A stretch of 64,000 bases of DNA from a virus. Below the pieces are notes generated by a model that was not told the origin of the DNA, did no database searches, and worked only from the letters and a program-made list of their open reading frames with translations. This document shows positions 15,623-25,036 of this stretch, piece by piece (the stretch's first letter is position 1; each line of letters opens with the position of its first letter). The stretch is taken from positions 1 through 64,000 of IMG/VR virus record IMGVR_UViG_3300034073_003178; one strand, written 5' to 3'. The position numbers were made by a program, and so were the translations under genes.

Positions 15623-17011
15623 TTATCTTGGTACTAAACGAAGTGCTACCGTAACTCTTGTAACTGTGGTTGCACTATCAACTTGAAATTCTAACACGTC
15701 TCTAGCAGAAAGTGTAGTCGTCCAAGAAGATAAAGTAAGGTCTTCTGCTTTTTGTGCTGAAGATAGTGTTGGAAGTTCTGTTCCTGCGATAGAAGCAGTT
15801 GTTGGGAAGTTTGTATAAGTTGCTCTGTTTACATCAACCACAATACTTCCTGATTGGTCGGCAATAATAGTCCAACCCGTAACTGTATAATCACCATCTA
15901 ATACAATATGTCCCTTAATACCTGTAGTAATTGCAGAACCACCACCATCAATTACAAAATTCAGAGTTCTTGTATTAGAAACAAATGAGGCATTTTGCGA
16001 AGCATCAAATTGTAAAACTTCATCAGCGGCACCATTTGCAGCAGGAAGAGTGATAGTGTAGTTTGATGTGATTGATGCCGGAGCAGTAATGGCAGCAAAG
16101 TTAGAATTATCTGCATCCATAAAATGTAATGGGGCATCATCAAGAATTCTTACAAATCCAGTTCCGTTTGGATTTAAATCAATATTTCCATTTGTGTTTG
16201 TAGATGAAACCTCGTTACCATTGATGTTAATGTTATCAACCTGTAAAGAACCTAAAGTTCCTACAGAAGTCAAGGAAGAATTGACAACTCCACTTCCTAA
16301 AGTTGTTGCAGTTAAAACTGGAGTACCATTAATTTCATAATCCCCTCCAGTTGCTACATTAACTCCACCCGTAACGGAAAGAATATCAGTAGTCTTATTA
16401 TAAGTTAATCCAGCATCACCACCAAATACTCCAGCATCATTAAACTGAACTTGAGTATCAGAACCACCAGGATTTCCACTAGTTCCTGAATTATCATCTG
16501 CCCAAGTTAAAGAAGCAGTATTTGCCGTTGGTGTTGGGGAAGAAGCAATTTTAAGAACCTGTCCTGCTGTTCCAACTGTATCGGGAAGAATATAAGAACG
16601 ATTGCCAGCAACGGTAGAAGATGCCGCAAACCCAACATAGTTAGAATTATCACTATCTCCAAATCTTAATGCTGCGGCAGAAGAAACATAAAGATTAGTT
16701 CCGTCAGTTGTTACGGCAGCACCAGCAAAAGCACCACCGTTATTATACTGAATTTGATTTGTAGAACCACCAGGAGAAGCAGAAACTGCTGCCCAACTTG
16801 TGGTTCCTGAACCATCAGTTTTTAAATAATAATCAGGTGTTCCATCATCTGCTGGTAGTGTGAATGTATAAGCAGTTCCTACAGTATCAGGAACCTTAAT
16901 ATCAATATGTGAATTCTCATCAGCATCTAATAATCTTATTTTTGCTCCTGTGTTTCCTACACCAAGAACTTCTGGATTTTTAAGTATTTGACCTCTTGAT
17001 AATTCCGCCAT
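15623..17011 (-). CDS. Tail fibre protein (462 aa)
   Basis: The ATG at 17009-17011 (MAELSRGQILKN) is chosen because it shares a base with the previous stop in a TAATG junction; a longer frame to 17032 exists but lies inside the upstream gene. The protein has repeated units typical of trimeric phage fibres (TFTLPADDGTPDYYL, then RSYILPDTVGTAGQVL and YTITLPAANGAADEVL) separated by Gly-rich linkers such as GGSTNQIQYNNGG. The C-terminus (TASIAGTELPTLSSAQKAED) forms a distinct beta domain. Likely a fibre shaft with a C-terminal head. Confidence 0.65.
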   Translation of the reverse strand: MAELSRGQILKNPEVLGVGNTGAKIRLLDADENSHIDIKVPDTVGTAYTFTLPADDGTPDYYLKTDGSGTTSWAAVSASPGGSTNQIQYNNGGAFAGAAVTTDGTNLYVSSAAALRFGDSDNSNYVGFAASSTVAGNRSYILPDTVGTAGQVLKIASSPTPTANTASLTWADDNSGTSGNPGGSDTQVQFNDAGVFGGDAGLTYNKTTDILSVTGGVNVATGGDYEINGTPVLTATTLGSGVVNSSLTSVGTLGSLQVDNININGNEVSSTNTNGNIDLNPNGTGFVRILDDAPLHFMDADNSNFAAITAPASITSNYTITLPAANGAADEVLQFDASQNASFVSNTRTLNFVIDGGGSAITTGIKGHIVLDGDYTVTGWTIIADQSGSIVVDVNRATYTNFPTTASIAGTELPTLSSAQKAEDLTLSSWTTTLSARDVLEFQVDSATTVTRVTVALRLVPR

Positions 17012-19893
17012 TATGCTTGTGCCTCCGTCCATCTAAGAACTAAATCAACTGATGCAGACTGTGAGTTATTGTTAGTTACATAAAAAACAATAACTTCAGG
17101 TCCATCTGGATAAGTATTATTTCCTCCAATAACTGAGTTTTGTACTTCTTTAATTGCACTTAAATCATATACTGTAGTTCCAGAAGAAGACAAATACCTA
17201 AACAGAACTTCCCCATCAACTGGTGCAGTTCCTCCAAGAATTGTTCCTCCTGAAGTTGCATATTGTGCAAAAGATGGTTGGAATACATTTGAAACACCTA
17301 CAGTTGTGGTGTTTGCATTCAACCAAGTTGCAGCACCTACATTACTTGGATTGAGAATAGCAGAAATTTCAAGGTTTCTAGCAGAGTTATTATTTAATCC
17401 AAGTTCTCTAAGAGTAATTTGAGAACGATTGATAACTTCTCTTTCTCCAAGAAGTCCTGGAATTGTATTTGAAACTGATGGTGCTGGACGGAAAAGGAGA
17501 ATTGCGGTAGAAGAGTTGCCAGCAACAGAGACATTCGTTCTTGATAGGTTAAATAGATATCCACTATCTTGGTCAAAACCACCATCCATAATGACCGCAG
17601 AACCCCAGTGTGAGATAGTAGGAGCACAAGTATTATTGAGTAGAATAACACTTGAACCTGCTGGATGATTATAGGAATTTGTTGAACCACTAAAAGTTCT
17701 GTTTGCCCCAGAAAGATATTGAATATAAGATGTTGCTGTTGTAACTCCAGTAAGAGTGTTACCCGATTTACCAGTATAAGACATCAGTTCATGATAAATT
17801 GTTCCTGATTGATTACTTGTTACCATTACAATATTAGAAGAAATTCCAACTGGAGGAACTGGGAATCTTGAAGCATCTGATAAAGTTAAAGATGTGGTTG
17901 TTATTCCTGTTGCCACTGCTAACTTATCAATTGCAGAAGTATTTGAAACCTCATAACGACAAGGGAGGTTTCCACTTCTCATGTATGCTTCATCATTAAT
18001 ATTGTTGTTCTTCATACGATGAGCAGTAATAAATTCACCAGCAGGCCCACGAAGCATAAAGTCAATAAATCCAGCACCATACCAAGAATATTGAATTCCA
18101 AGCATCTGCATTTTTGCTAAGTCAACATGATAACCTGATGGTGTATCAGTCCCATCAATACGATCTATATTGAATTGACTTTGTGGAACTCTGAGTTCTC
18201 TTACAATCGTTGGTTTAACTCCTGATGCAGTTGCTCCACGATTTTCTGGTGAAATTGAAAGTGAAGTATTACTTGTAATCGTTGAGACTAAGTATGTTTG
18301 CCCGCGAATTGTAATCAGGTCTCCTACCTTAAGTTGCTCTGTAAATCTTGTGTTTGTTCCTGTGACTGTTTGAGAACCATTAGTGACTGCAACAGTTCCC
18401 GCAAGTTGGAAAGTAGAAGACCTCCTTACAACGGCAAGTTCTTGTCCATCATACTCCCAGAACATTCCGTTTGAGTCATCAAAAAGCCCACAACGAATTG
18501 ATGCACCTACCCATTTAATTACAGCAATTCTTGGTTGCGCTTCTAATACTGCAGTGGCATCCGTTGGCGCTGGACTTCCCGCTGCTACAGTAAATGTAAA
18601 TTCATTTGTAATTGATTTTACCTCATACTCTCCATTATAATTTACCGAAGTAATACCATAAAGTCTTACAGTTGCACCTCTTTGAAGACCATGAGGAACC
18701 TGTGTTGTTACACTAATATCTGGAGCAGAATAAGTAACTGTTTGAATATCAAAAACTGGATTAAAAAGTGTTCCTGTAGAGAATAAGACTCCTTTACCAG
18801 ACTGATAACGGAAATATCTTTTTGACTGCCTCTTTGCTTCTAGTCCATGAATTGGTAGTGATGGTCCCATCAAAACTCCACCATCAAATGGACGATGAAT
18901 AAAGAAACTATCATTAATCGCATAAACAGAAACATTAGTTGTTGTAATAGAACCATTTGTTACTGTTTGCCCAGCATCATAAGAAATCTGTGTTCCATTT
19001 ATAACTGTATTGACGAAAAATCTACCTTCATGTGCTTGCGTTCCTGCAGTTGTATCGACGATATAAATTGGAGAACCAGGAACAAGACCATGAGGACTTC
19101 CAAAGGTAACAGTAACAATTCCTCCTGCACCATTACCACTCATGGTGGATAAATCCATCGGTGTTCCTGCATAAACACCACCTTCCTTAACAACTGTGTA
19201 AGGATTACTTAGACTTCCAGTAGCAATACTACCTTTTGCTAGATAATCAAAAGTTGTGGTTCCGTTGGTTGCAATTACAACAAACAAACCATCAGCAAGA
19301 GTATTCGTAGTTCCAGTTACGGCAAATGGAGTTCCAACAGGAAGTGCTTGTCCACTTTCCACAGTAACACGAACTGTTGAATAAGTTGCAGCACCTAGAG
19401 AAGAAACATCAGTAACTGTAAGTGCAGGACCAGGAAGTTCAAAGAATGATGGAATATTACGATTGAGACCTAATGACTGCCATTTAGTATTCTGTAATCC
19501 ATATTCAAAGTCAGCATCAATCAGTGATTGGGGTTGTGCAATTCTTATTCTTTCAATCGCATCAATGGCAAACTCGTAAGGACGAACTTTTAATCCGTGC
19601 TGTTCATCATCAATAAAAATTGAAAGTTCATCACTATCAGACATTCCAGTTGTATCATATTCTAATATGATATCAGTATATCCATCAGTAGAATTTTCAA
19701 AATCAGTATCAGTTGTTGGTAGAGGATAATAAGTCGCAGTAAATCCTTTACCTGGGTCTAGTTGACTTGCAATTACAATTCCATCAGTTGCATTCACAAT
19801 CAGTAAGATATCATTAACAGTATGTCTATCTGAAATTCTTATCTTCTTTTCAGAAGCATAAAAACGATATCTTTCTTCTCTTCTTCTTGCCAT
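17011..19893 (-). CDS. Large virion structural / fibre protein (960 aa)
   Basis: A 960-residue protein with a charged start (MARRREERYRFYASEKKIR) and a long Ser/Thr/Gly-rich beta body containing repeated modules of the type VTVTFGSPHGLVPGSPIYI and ISVTTQVPHGLQRGATVRL (at least three). The same 'HGL-G--V---G' module occurs in the beta-helix proteins at 29769-32657 and 39205-43194 (SAHNFSVGMGVSIVG, AENHNLNQNDAVKIVG). No enzyme motif is seen. Probably part of the tail fibre or baseplate periphery. Confidence 0.6.
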   Translation of the reverse strand: MARRREERYRFYASEKKIRISDRHTVNDILLIVNATDGIVIASQLDPGKGFTATYYPLPTTDTDFENSTDGYTDIILEYDTTGMSDSDELSIFIDDEQHGLKVRPYEFAIDAIERIRIAQPQSLIDADFEYGLQNTKWQSLGLNRNIPSFFELPGPALTVTDVSSLGAATYSTVRVTVESGQALPVGTPFAVTGTTNTLADGLFVVIATNGTTTFDYLAKGSIATGSLSNPYTVVKEGGVYAGTPMDLSTMSGNGAGGIVTVTFGSPHGLVPGSPIYIVDTTAGTQAHEGRFFVNTVINGTQISYDAGQTVTNGSITTTNVSVYAINDSFFIHRPFDGGVLMGPSLPIHGLEAKRQSKRYFRYQSGKGVLFSTGTLFNPVFDIQTVTYSAPDISVTTQVPHGLQRGATVRLYGITSVNYNGEYEVKSITNEFTFTVAAGSPAPTDATAVLEAQPRIAVIKWVGASIRCGLFDDSNGMFWEYDGQELAVVRRSSTFQLAGTVAVTNGSQTVTGTNTRFTEQLKVGDLITIRGQTYLVSTITSNTSLSISPENRGATASGVKPTIVRELRVPQSQFNIDRIDGTDTPSGYHVDLAKMQMLGIQYSWYGAGFIDFMLRGPAGEFITAHRMKNNNINDEAYMRSGNLPCRYEVSNTSAIDKLAVATGITTTSLTLSDASRFPVPPVGISSNIVMVTSNQSGTIYHELMSYTGKSGNTLTGVTTATSYIQYLSGANRTFSGSTNSYNHPAGSSVILLNNTCAPTISHWGSAVIMDGGFDQDSGYLFNLSRTNVSVAGNSSTAILLFRPAPSVSNTIPGLLGEREVINRSQITLRELGLNNNSARNLEISAILNPSNVGAATWLNANTTTVGVSNVFQPSFAQYATSGGTILGGTAPVDGEVLFRYLSSSGTTVYDLSAIKEVQNSVIGGNNTYPDGPEVIVFYVTNNNSQSASVDLVLRWTEAQA

Positions 19894-19899
19894 CTTTAG

Positions 19900-21918
19900 T
19901 TAAACTCCGAATACGATGCTGTATGAAATGGATTGTTCCGCTGTTACAAATGAAGTTGTTGGAGAACTGGTAGATTTAATTGCAACTCCAAAGAATACTT
20001 GTCCTGCTTTAGGTGCCTCAACAAAATTAATTTTGATTGGGTCAGTTGTTCTATTTGTACCACCACTAATATAAAAACCTGCAGTTTGTGATGGGTCTGG
20101 TTGTTGAACTATTCCTCCTACAGAAATAAGTAGTCGTGCTGCACTATCTATCTCACTATTTATGAAATTACCTGAATTATCGGAAATGATAAATTGAGTT
20201 GTTGAACCATTAAAGAGTGAAGAAATATCATTCAAAATTACGGATTGATCAGGAACAGATGCTGTTGACCCAACAGCACCTTGTAGACCTTGTAGACCCT
20301 GCGATCCTTGAAGACCTTGAACACTGCCAGCAAGACCTTGAACACCTTGATTTGCTAACCCTTGAAGACCTTGGAGACCTTGAGATCCTGATATACCTTG
20401 ATTGCTAAGACCTTGAACACCTTGAGAACCTTGTGATCCTGAAGTTCCCTGAGAACCTGAAGTACCTTGAGAACCAACACCTTGAGTTCCTTGTAATCCT
20501 TGAGATCCTTGAGATCCTTGAGATCCTGAAGTACCTTGAGAACCAACACCTTGAGTTCCTTGTAGTCCTTGAGAACCTTGAGAACCAGAAATACCTTGAT
20601 TACTTAAACCCTGAGTACCCTGTAATCCTTGAGAACCTTGAGATCCTGATGTTCCTTGAGAACCAGAAATACCTTGATTACTTAAACCTTGAGTTCCTTG
20701 TAGTCCCTGTGAACCCTGAGAACCTGAAGTACCTTGTGATCCAGAAGTTCCTTGATTACTTAAACCTTGCGTTCCTTGTCTACCCTGAAGTCCTTGAGCA
20801 CCTTGAGATCCAGATGTTCCTTGAGATCCAGAAGTTCCCTGAGAACCTGAAGTACCTTGAGAACCAACACCTTGAGTTCCTTGTAGTCCTTGAGAACCTT
20901 GAGAACCAGAAATACCTTGATTACTTAAACCTTGAGTTCCTTGCAGTCCTTGAGATCCTGATGTACCTTGAGAACCAGAAATGCCTTGATTACTTAGACC
21001 TTGTGTACCTTGTAGTCCCTGAGAACCTTGCGATCCAGAAGTACCTTGGGAACCAGATGTTCCTTGAGATCCTGCTATACCTTGATTACTTAAACCTTGA
21101 GTTCCTTGTCTACCCTGAAGACCTTGAGAACCTTGAGATCCTGATGTACCTTGAGAACCAGAAATACCTTGATTACTTAAACCCTGAGTTCCTTGTAGTC
21201 CCTGTGAACCCTGAGATCCTGATACACCTTGATTACTTAATCCTTGATTACCTTGAACACCTTGTCTACCCTGAAGACCTTGAGAACCTTGTGATCCTGA
21301 TGTTCCCTGAGATCCAGAAATACCTTGATTACTTAAACCTTGAATACCCTGTAATCCTTGAAAACCTTGAGATCCAGAAATACCTTGATTACTTAAACCT
21401 TGAGTACCTTGATTTCCTTGTAATCCCTGTGATCCCTGAGATCCTGATGTACCTTGGGAACCAGAAATACCTTGATTACTTAAACCTTGAGTTCCTTGTC
21501 TTCCCTGTAATCCTTGAAACCCTTGAGAACCTAAAGTACCTTGATTACCTTGTACTCCTTGACTTCCTGAAGAACCTTGAAGTCCTTGATCTCCACGAAT
21601 TTGTCCTACATTATCCCAGTCAGTTCCCGTATAAACCCACAAATCACCAGTATTTTCCTCAATAACACCATCACCTGCAAAGGGAGGATACCAAGAAAAT
21701 TGAGTATCGTCGTTAGTTAATGTAGTATGGGGTTCCGATGTAGTAACACTAGTAACAACACCAACAATAGTTACAGAAGTTCCATCAGTACCAGATTTTC
21801 CCTGAACACCTTGATTTGAAAAACCTTGGATTCCCTGTTCACCGATTATTCCTTGAACACCTTGAGCGCCTTGATCGCCTTTAAATGTTCCTCCAATAAT
21901 AGTACTTAGAAATGCCAC
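19900..21918 (-). CDS. Collagen-like tail fibre protein A (672 aa)
   Basis: The start is GTG (21916-21918), reading MAFLSTIIGGTFKGDQG. Apart from a short non-repeat insert (about residues 45-110), residues 10-560 are Gly-X-Y repeats in which Y is nearly always Gln (GTQGLQGSQG). They are interrupted repeatedly by GLSNQG, a five-residue spacing instead of three. The C-terminal 120 residues (SVILNDISSLFNGSTTQF onward) are a globular beta domain ending SYSIVFGV. Bacterial and phage collagen-like tracts form stable triple helices without hydroxyproline. Likely a thin trimeric fibre with a C-terminal trimerising head. A late-promoter-like box lies 23 bases upstream. Confidence 0.8.
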   Translation of the reverse strand: MAFLSTIIGGTFKGDQGAQGVQGIIGEQGIQGFSNQGVQGKSGTDGTSVTIVGVVTSVTTSEPHTTLTNDDTQFSWYPPFAGDGVIEENTGDLWVYTGTDWDNVGQIRGDQGLQGSSGSQGVQGNQGTLGSQGFQGLQGRQGTQGLSNQGISGSQGTSGSQGSQGLQGNQGTQGLSNQGISGSQGFQGLQGIQGLSNQGISGSQGTSGSQGSQGLQGRQGVQGNQGLSNQGVSGSQGSQGLQGTQGLSNQGISGSQGTSGSQGSQGLQGRQGTQGLSNQGIAGSQGTSGSQGTSGSQGSQGLQGTQGLSNQGISGSQGTSGSQGLQGTQGLSNQGISGSQGSQGLQGTQGVGSQGTSGSQGTSGSQGTSGSQGAQGLQGRQGTQGLSNQGTSGSQGTSGSQGSQGLQGTQGLSNQGISGSQGTSGSQGSQGLQGTQGLSNQGISGSQGSQGLQGTQGVGSQGTSGSQGSQGSQGLQGTQGVGSQGTSGSQGTSGSQGSQGVQGLSNQGISGSQGLQGLQGLANQGVQGLAGSVQGLQGSQGLQGLQGAVGSTASVPDQSVILNDISSLFNGSTTQFIISDNSGNFINSEIDSAARLLISVGGIVQQPDPSQTAGFYISGGTNRTTDPIKINFVEAPKAGQVFFGVAIKSTSSPTTSFVTAEQSISYSIVFGV
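20268..21590 (-). repeat. Collagen-like coding repeat tract (protein A)
   Basis: DNA encoding Gly-X-Gln triplets as near-identical 9-base units (plus strand: CCTTGAGTA/CCTTGAGAA and variants) with a longer composite unit containing the GLSNQG break (CCTTGATTACTTAAACC). Synonymous differences between copies show repeated duplication and conversion. Such tracts are prone to slippage and recombination with those in the other three collagen-like genes. Confidence 0.85.
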
Positions 21919-21940
21919 GGTTTATCTTTTTATTTTTTAT

Positions 21941-21948
21941 TATTTATT
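21941..21948 (-). promoter_or_regulatory. Late-promoter-like box upstream of collagen-like protein A
   Basis: AATAAATA on the minus strand, seven of eight bases of the T4 late promoter consensus TATAAATA, 23 bases before the GTG start. In an AT-rich context this is suggestive only; identical boxes precede other structural genes in the window. Confidence 0.4.
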
Positions 21949-21952
21949 TAAT

Positions 21953-21978
21953 AATTATAATAATGAATTATAATAATG
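21953..21978. repeat. Tandem 13-bp direct repeat, two copies
   Basis: AATTATAATAATG occurs twice head to tail in the short gap between two collagen-like genes. Each copy contains a TATAAT-like word on the minus strand (TTATAATT). May be a chance AT-rich duplication or an auxiliary promoter element. Confidence 0.5.
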
Positions 21979-21989
21979 TTGTTGTTCAG

Positions 21990-24146
21990 TCATCCTTTCA
22001 ATTCATTCAGTTGATTTTCAAGATTATTTATCTGCTTTTGTTGTTCTTTAATTGCTTCAATTAGAAGTGAAGTTAAGTTTCCGTAAGCAACTGACTTAAT
22101 ACCTGTGCTATCTTCCATAACAATTTCAGGAAGTACTTTTTCAACTTCTTGTGCAATTACACCAACATATCTTCTTTCTTTATCTTCTTGGTCATTTCTA
22201 TTAAATGTAACACCACGAATTTGAGAAACTTTATCTAATGCATTTGTAATGGTTTCAATATTTTCTTTGAGTTTGATATCAGAGTTTGCAGTGACTGTTC
22301 CAGATGCAGTTATATTTCCATTAGAACCTAAAGTAATAACTGCTGATCCACTTCTATTTCCACCATAAATTTGTGTTCCACTTGAAAATCTCATTGCACA
22401 ATAACCTGTATTCAGGTCTACAATATCACCATCATCTGCAAGAATAATTCCTCCACCAGTTGCATTACCAGTTGATACTGTTAAATTTCCCGATAAACTT
22501 ATATTAGAGGCATTGAAGTTTCCACCAATAGTAAGATCACTTGTACTTGGATTAAAACTAAATGCAGTTGTCGCCGTTCTTACTGATGGAGTTTGGTTAG
22601 TACCTGCAGCAGCGACAAATACTGGGAAAAACGATGCATTTGTGGTTACTGCTGTTGCATTTATTGCAGTAGAAGGGCCTGCAGTACCTACAGTTCCTTG
22701 AGCACCTGAAGTTCCTTGAGAACCAGATGTTCCTTGAGAACCTGATGTACCTTGATTACTTAAACCTTGAGTACCTTGTCTACCCTGAAGACCTTGAGCA
22801 CCTTGAGAACCTGCTGCACCTTGAGTACCTGATGTACCTTGAGCACCTGATGTACCTTGAGCACCTGATGTACCTTGGAAACCTGCTGTACCTTGAGCAC
22901 CTGAAGTTCCTTGAGAACCTGCTACACCTTGATTACTTAAACCCTGAGTACCTTGTCTACCCTGAAGTCCTTGAGCACCTTGAGATCCTGCTATACCTTG
23001 ATTACTTAAACCCTGAGTACCTTGTCTACCCTGAAGTCCTTGAGCACCTTGAGATCCTGCTATACCTTGATTGCTTAAACCTTGAACCCCTTGATTGCCT
23101 TGTAATCCTTGAGAACCTTGGGATCCTGATGTACCTTGAGAACCAGAAATACCTTGATTACTTAAACCTTGAGTTCCTTGTCTTCCCTGAAGTCCCTGAG
23201 CACCTTGAGAACCAGAAATACCTTGATTACTTAAACCTTGAGCACCTTGAGATCCTTGAGTACCTGATGCGCCTTGAGTACCTGATGTACCTTGAGAACC
23301 TGCTACACCTTGATTACTTAAACCTTGAGTACCTTGTCTACCCTGAAGACCTTGAGCACCTTGAGAACCTGCTGCACCTTGAGTACCTGATGTACCTTGA
23401 GCACCTGATGTACCTTGAGCACCTGATGTACCTTGGAAACCTGCTACACCTTGATTACTTAAACCTTGAGCACCTTGATTTCCCTGCAATCCTTGAGATC
23501 CTTGAGAACCTGCTATACCTTGATTACTTAAACCTTGAGTTCCTTGTCTTCCCTGGAGACCTTGAGCGCCTTGGGATCCAGAAATACCTTGATTGCTTAA
23601 ACCTTGAACCCCTTGATTGCCTTGTAATCCTTGAGAACCTTGGGATCCTGATGTACCTTGATTACTTAAACCTTGAACCCCTTGATTGCCTTGTAATCCT
23701 TGATTTCCCTGAGAACCTATTGTTCCCTGATTTCCCTGTAATCCTTGAGATCCTTGAGAACCTGCTATACCTTGATTACTTAAACCTTGAGTTCCTTGTC
23801 TACCCTGAAGACCTTGATTACCTTGAACACCTTGATTGCTTAAACCTTGAACACCTTGATTACCCTGAAGACCTTGAACACCCTGATTTGATAATCCCTG
23901 TAGACCTTGATTTCCTTGTAATCCCTGAGAACCTTGAGATCCAGAAATGCCTTGAGATCCTTGATTACTTAAACCTTGTGTTCCTTGAGTACCTTGAGTA
24001 CCTTGAAGACCTTGAGAACCAGAAGTGCCTTGAACACCTTCAGAAGGCATTAAATCCCATGCTTCTCCATTAAACTTCCAGGTTCTACCCCCAAGAGAAT
24101 ATGTGGTTACATTTGCAATAGGGTTAATTGGAAAATCTAAAGGCAT
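21990..24146 (-). CDS. Collagen-like tail fibre protein B with Peptidase_S74-type chaperone end (718 aa)
   Basis: The first ~35 residues (MPLDFPINPIANVTTYSLGG, then RTWKFNGEAWDLM) resemble a small attachment domain. Residues 36-490 are Gly-X-Gln/Ser/Ala repeats with many GLSNQG breaks. A beta domain follows, then SDIKLKENIETITNALDKV, VTFNRNDQ, RRYVGVIAQEVEKVLPEIV, the pattern of Peptidase_S74 intramolecular chaperones, and a coiled coil (EAIKEQQKQINNLENQLNEL). In S74 fibres this end drives trimerisation and then cuts itself off at a Ser just before the DxKxKENI motif. Here the sequence ANSDIKLKEN keeps that Ser. A mature fibre without the last ~110 residues is predicted. Confidence 0.85.
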   Translation of the reverse strand: MPLDFPINPIANVTTYSLGGRTWKFNGEAWDLMPSEGVQGTSGSQGLQGTQGTQGTQGLSNQGSQGISGSQGSQGLQGNQGLQGLSNQGVQGLQGNQGVQGLSNQGVQGNQGLQGRQGTQGLSNQGIAGSQGSQGLQGNQGTIGSQGNQGLQGNQGVQGLSNQGTSGSQGSQGLQGNQGVQGLSNQGISGSQGAQGLQGRQGTQGLSNQGIAGSQGSQGLQGNQGAQGLSNQGVAGFQGTSGAQGTSGAQGTSGTQGAAGSQGAQGLQGRQGTQGLSNQGVAGSQGTSGTQGASGTQGSQGAQGLSNQGISGSQGAQGLQGRQGTQGLSNQGISGSQGTSGSQGSQGLQGNQGVQGLSNQGIAGSQGAQGLQGRQGTQGLSNQGIAGSQGAQGLQGRQGTQGLSNQGVAGSQGTSGAQGTAGFQGTSGAQGTSGAQGTSGTQGAAGSQGAQGLQGRQGTQGLSNQGTSGSQGTSGSQGTSGAQGTVGTAGPSTAINATAVTTNASFFPVFVAAAGTNQTPSVRTATTAFSFNPSTSDLTIGGNFNASNISLSGNLTVSTGNATGGGIILADDGDIVDLNTGYCAMRFSSGTQIYGGNRSGSAVITLGSNGNITASGTVTANSDIKLKENIETITNALDKVSQIRGVTFNRNDQEDKERRYVGVIAQEVEKVLPEIVMEDSTGIKSVAYGNLTSLLIEAIKEQQKQINNLENQLNELKG
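22694..24036 (-). repeat. Collagen-like coding repeat tract (protein B)
   Basis: Same 9-base Gly-X-Gln coding units as in protein A, with additional Gly-Ala/Thr-Gln types (GTSGAQGTSG). Several blocks of about 100 bases are nearly identical within the tract (for example around 22740-22920 and 23310-23460), a sign of recent internal duplication. Confidence 0.85.
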
Positions 24147-24198
24147 TTATTTATATTGAATTACTAAATTCTTATTAAAAATATTTATTATCATAATC

Positions 24199-25035
24199 TT
24201 ATACATCTCCAGTATTTGTGCTTGGAAAAGACCTTCCTGGACCCCAAATAATTCTAAGTGCTCCAACATCACCATTACCACCGTTACCATTATCCATACC
24301 ACCTCCACCTCCACCATAATCTCCACCATCTCTTACTACACCAGAAGTTCCTCCAGAACCACCCCCACCTGGGTTAGCAGCACCACCAGTACCTCCAGTT
24401 CCACTAGAACCTTCGCCAAGTATTCCGGTTCCACCGCCACCGCCACCACCAGCGGCAGAAGAACCGCCACCACCGCCACCACCGCCATCACCATTTCCAC
24501 CAGCACCATTCGCAGTTCCTCCTACTCCACCATTTCCAGAATATCCACCAGCACCGCCACCACCACCATTTTGAGATGCAGTTTCTTCACCACCATTGCC
24601 ACCATCACCACCACCAATATCTCCACCAGTTGCCGTTCCTGTTCCACCAATACCTGCTGTGGTTGTAGTTCCTTCACCTCCCCCATCGGCTTGAAGTAAA
24701 ATAGTTCCTCCTCTAGAAATTGATGTATTTCCTCCAGGTTGTCCAGAAGTATTGTTAGAAGTTGCTCCAGTTCCACCAGCACCCACTGTGACTGTAAGTT
24801 CCTCAAAGGGAGTTACTGGAATATTATTATAATATCTCAATCCTCCTCCACCACCACCAGCAACTTCTGTGTTGTTTTGTCCACGAGCGCCGCCACCTCC
24901 ACCACCTATAGCGACAACTGAAATTTGAGTAATTCCAGCCGGAACTGTAAATGTAAAAGTTCCTGGAGTTGTATATGCTTCTTGACCTGGAGCAGATGGA
25001 TTGATAAATCCAAGTAAAATAGATGCTATTGTCAT
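24199..25035 (-). CDS. Glycine-rich adhesin-like protein (278 aa)
   Basis: After a short N-terminal region (MTIASILLGFINPSAPGQEA) comes FTFTVPAGITQISVVAIGGG, a domain common to phage and bacterial glycine-rich adhesins, then a long glycine-rich region with runs of up to nine Gly. T4-like phages such as S16 and T2 carry glycine-rich gp38 adhesins at the fibre tip, where polyglycine helices pack into a sandwich bearing receptor-binding loops. This protein is a candidate for an equivalent tip; the relationship is by composition only. It lies between two collagen-like fibre genes, 2 bases after the larger one. Confidence 0.65.
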   Translation of the reverse strand: MTIASILLGFINPSAPGQEAYTTPGTFTFTVPAGITQISVVAIGGGGGGARGQNNTEVAGGGGGGLRYYNNIPVTPFEELTVTVGAGGTGATSNNTSGQPGGNTSISRGGTILLQADGGGEGTTTTAGIGGTGTATGGDIGGGDGGNGGEETASQNGGGGGAGGYSGNGGVGGTANGAGGNGDGGGGGGGGSSAAGGGGGGGTGILGEGSSGTGGTGGAANPGGGGSGGTSGVVRDGGDYGGGGGGMDNGNGGNGDVGALRIIWGPGRSFPSTNTGDV

Positions 25036-25036
25036 A

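Noticed and set aside
17012-17032. Longer N-terminus (MDGGTSI) for the 462-aa fibre gene
   Set aside because: The extension lies inside the upstream gene, whereas the TAATG junction at 17011 gives a normal coupled start.
24148-24155. Exact TATAAATA on the minus strand upstream of collagen-like protein B
   Set aside because: It is a perfect T4 late-type box but lies only 2 bases before the ATG at 24146, so transcription would start inside the gene. It may serve another start, but I cannot support it as this gene's promoter.
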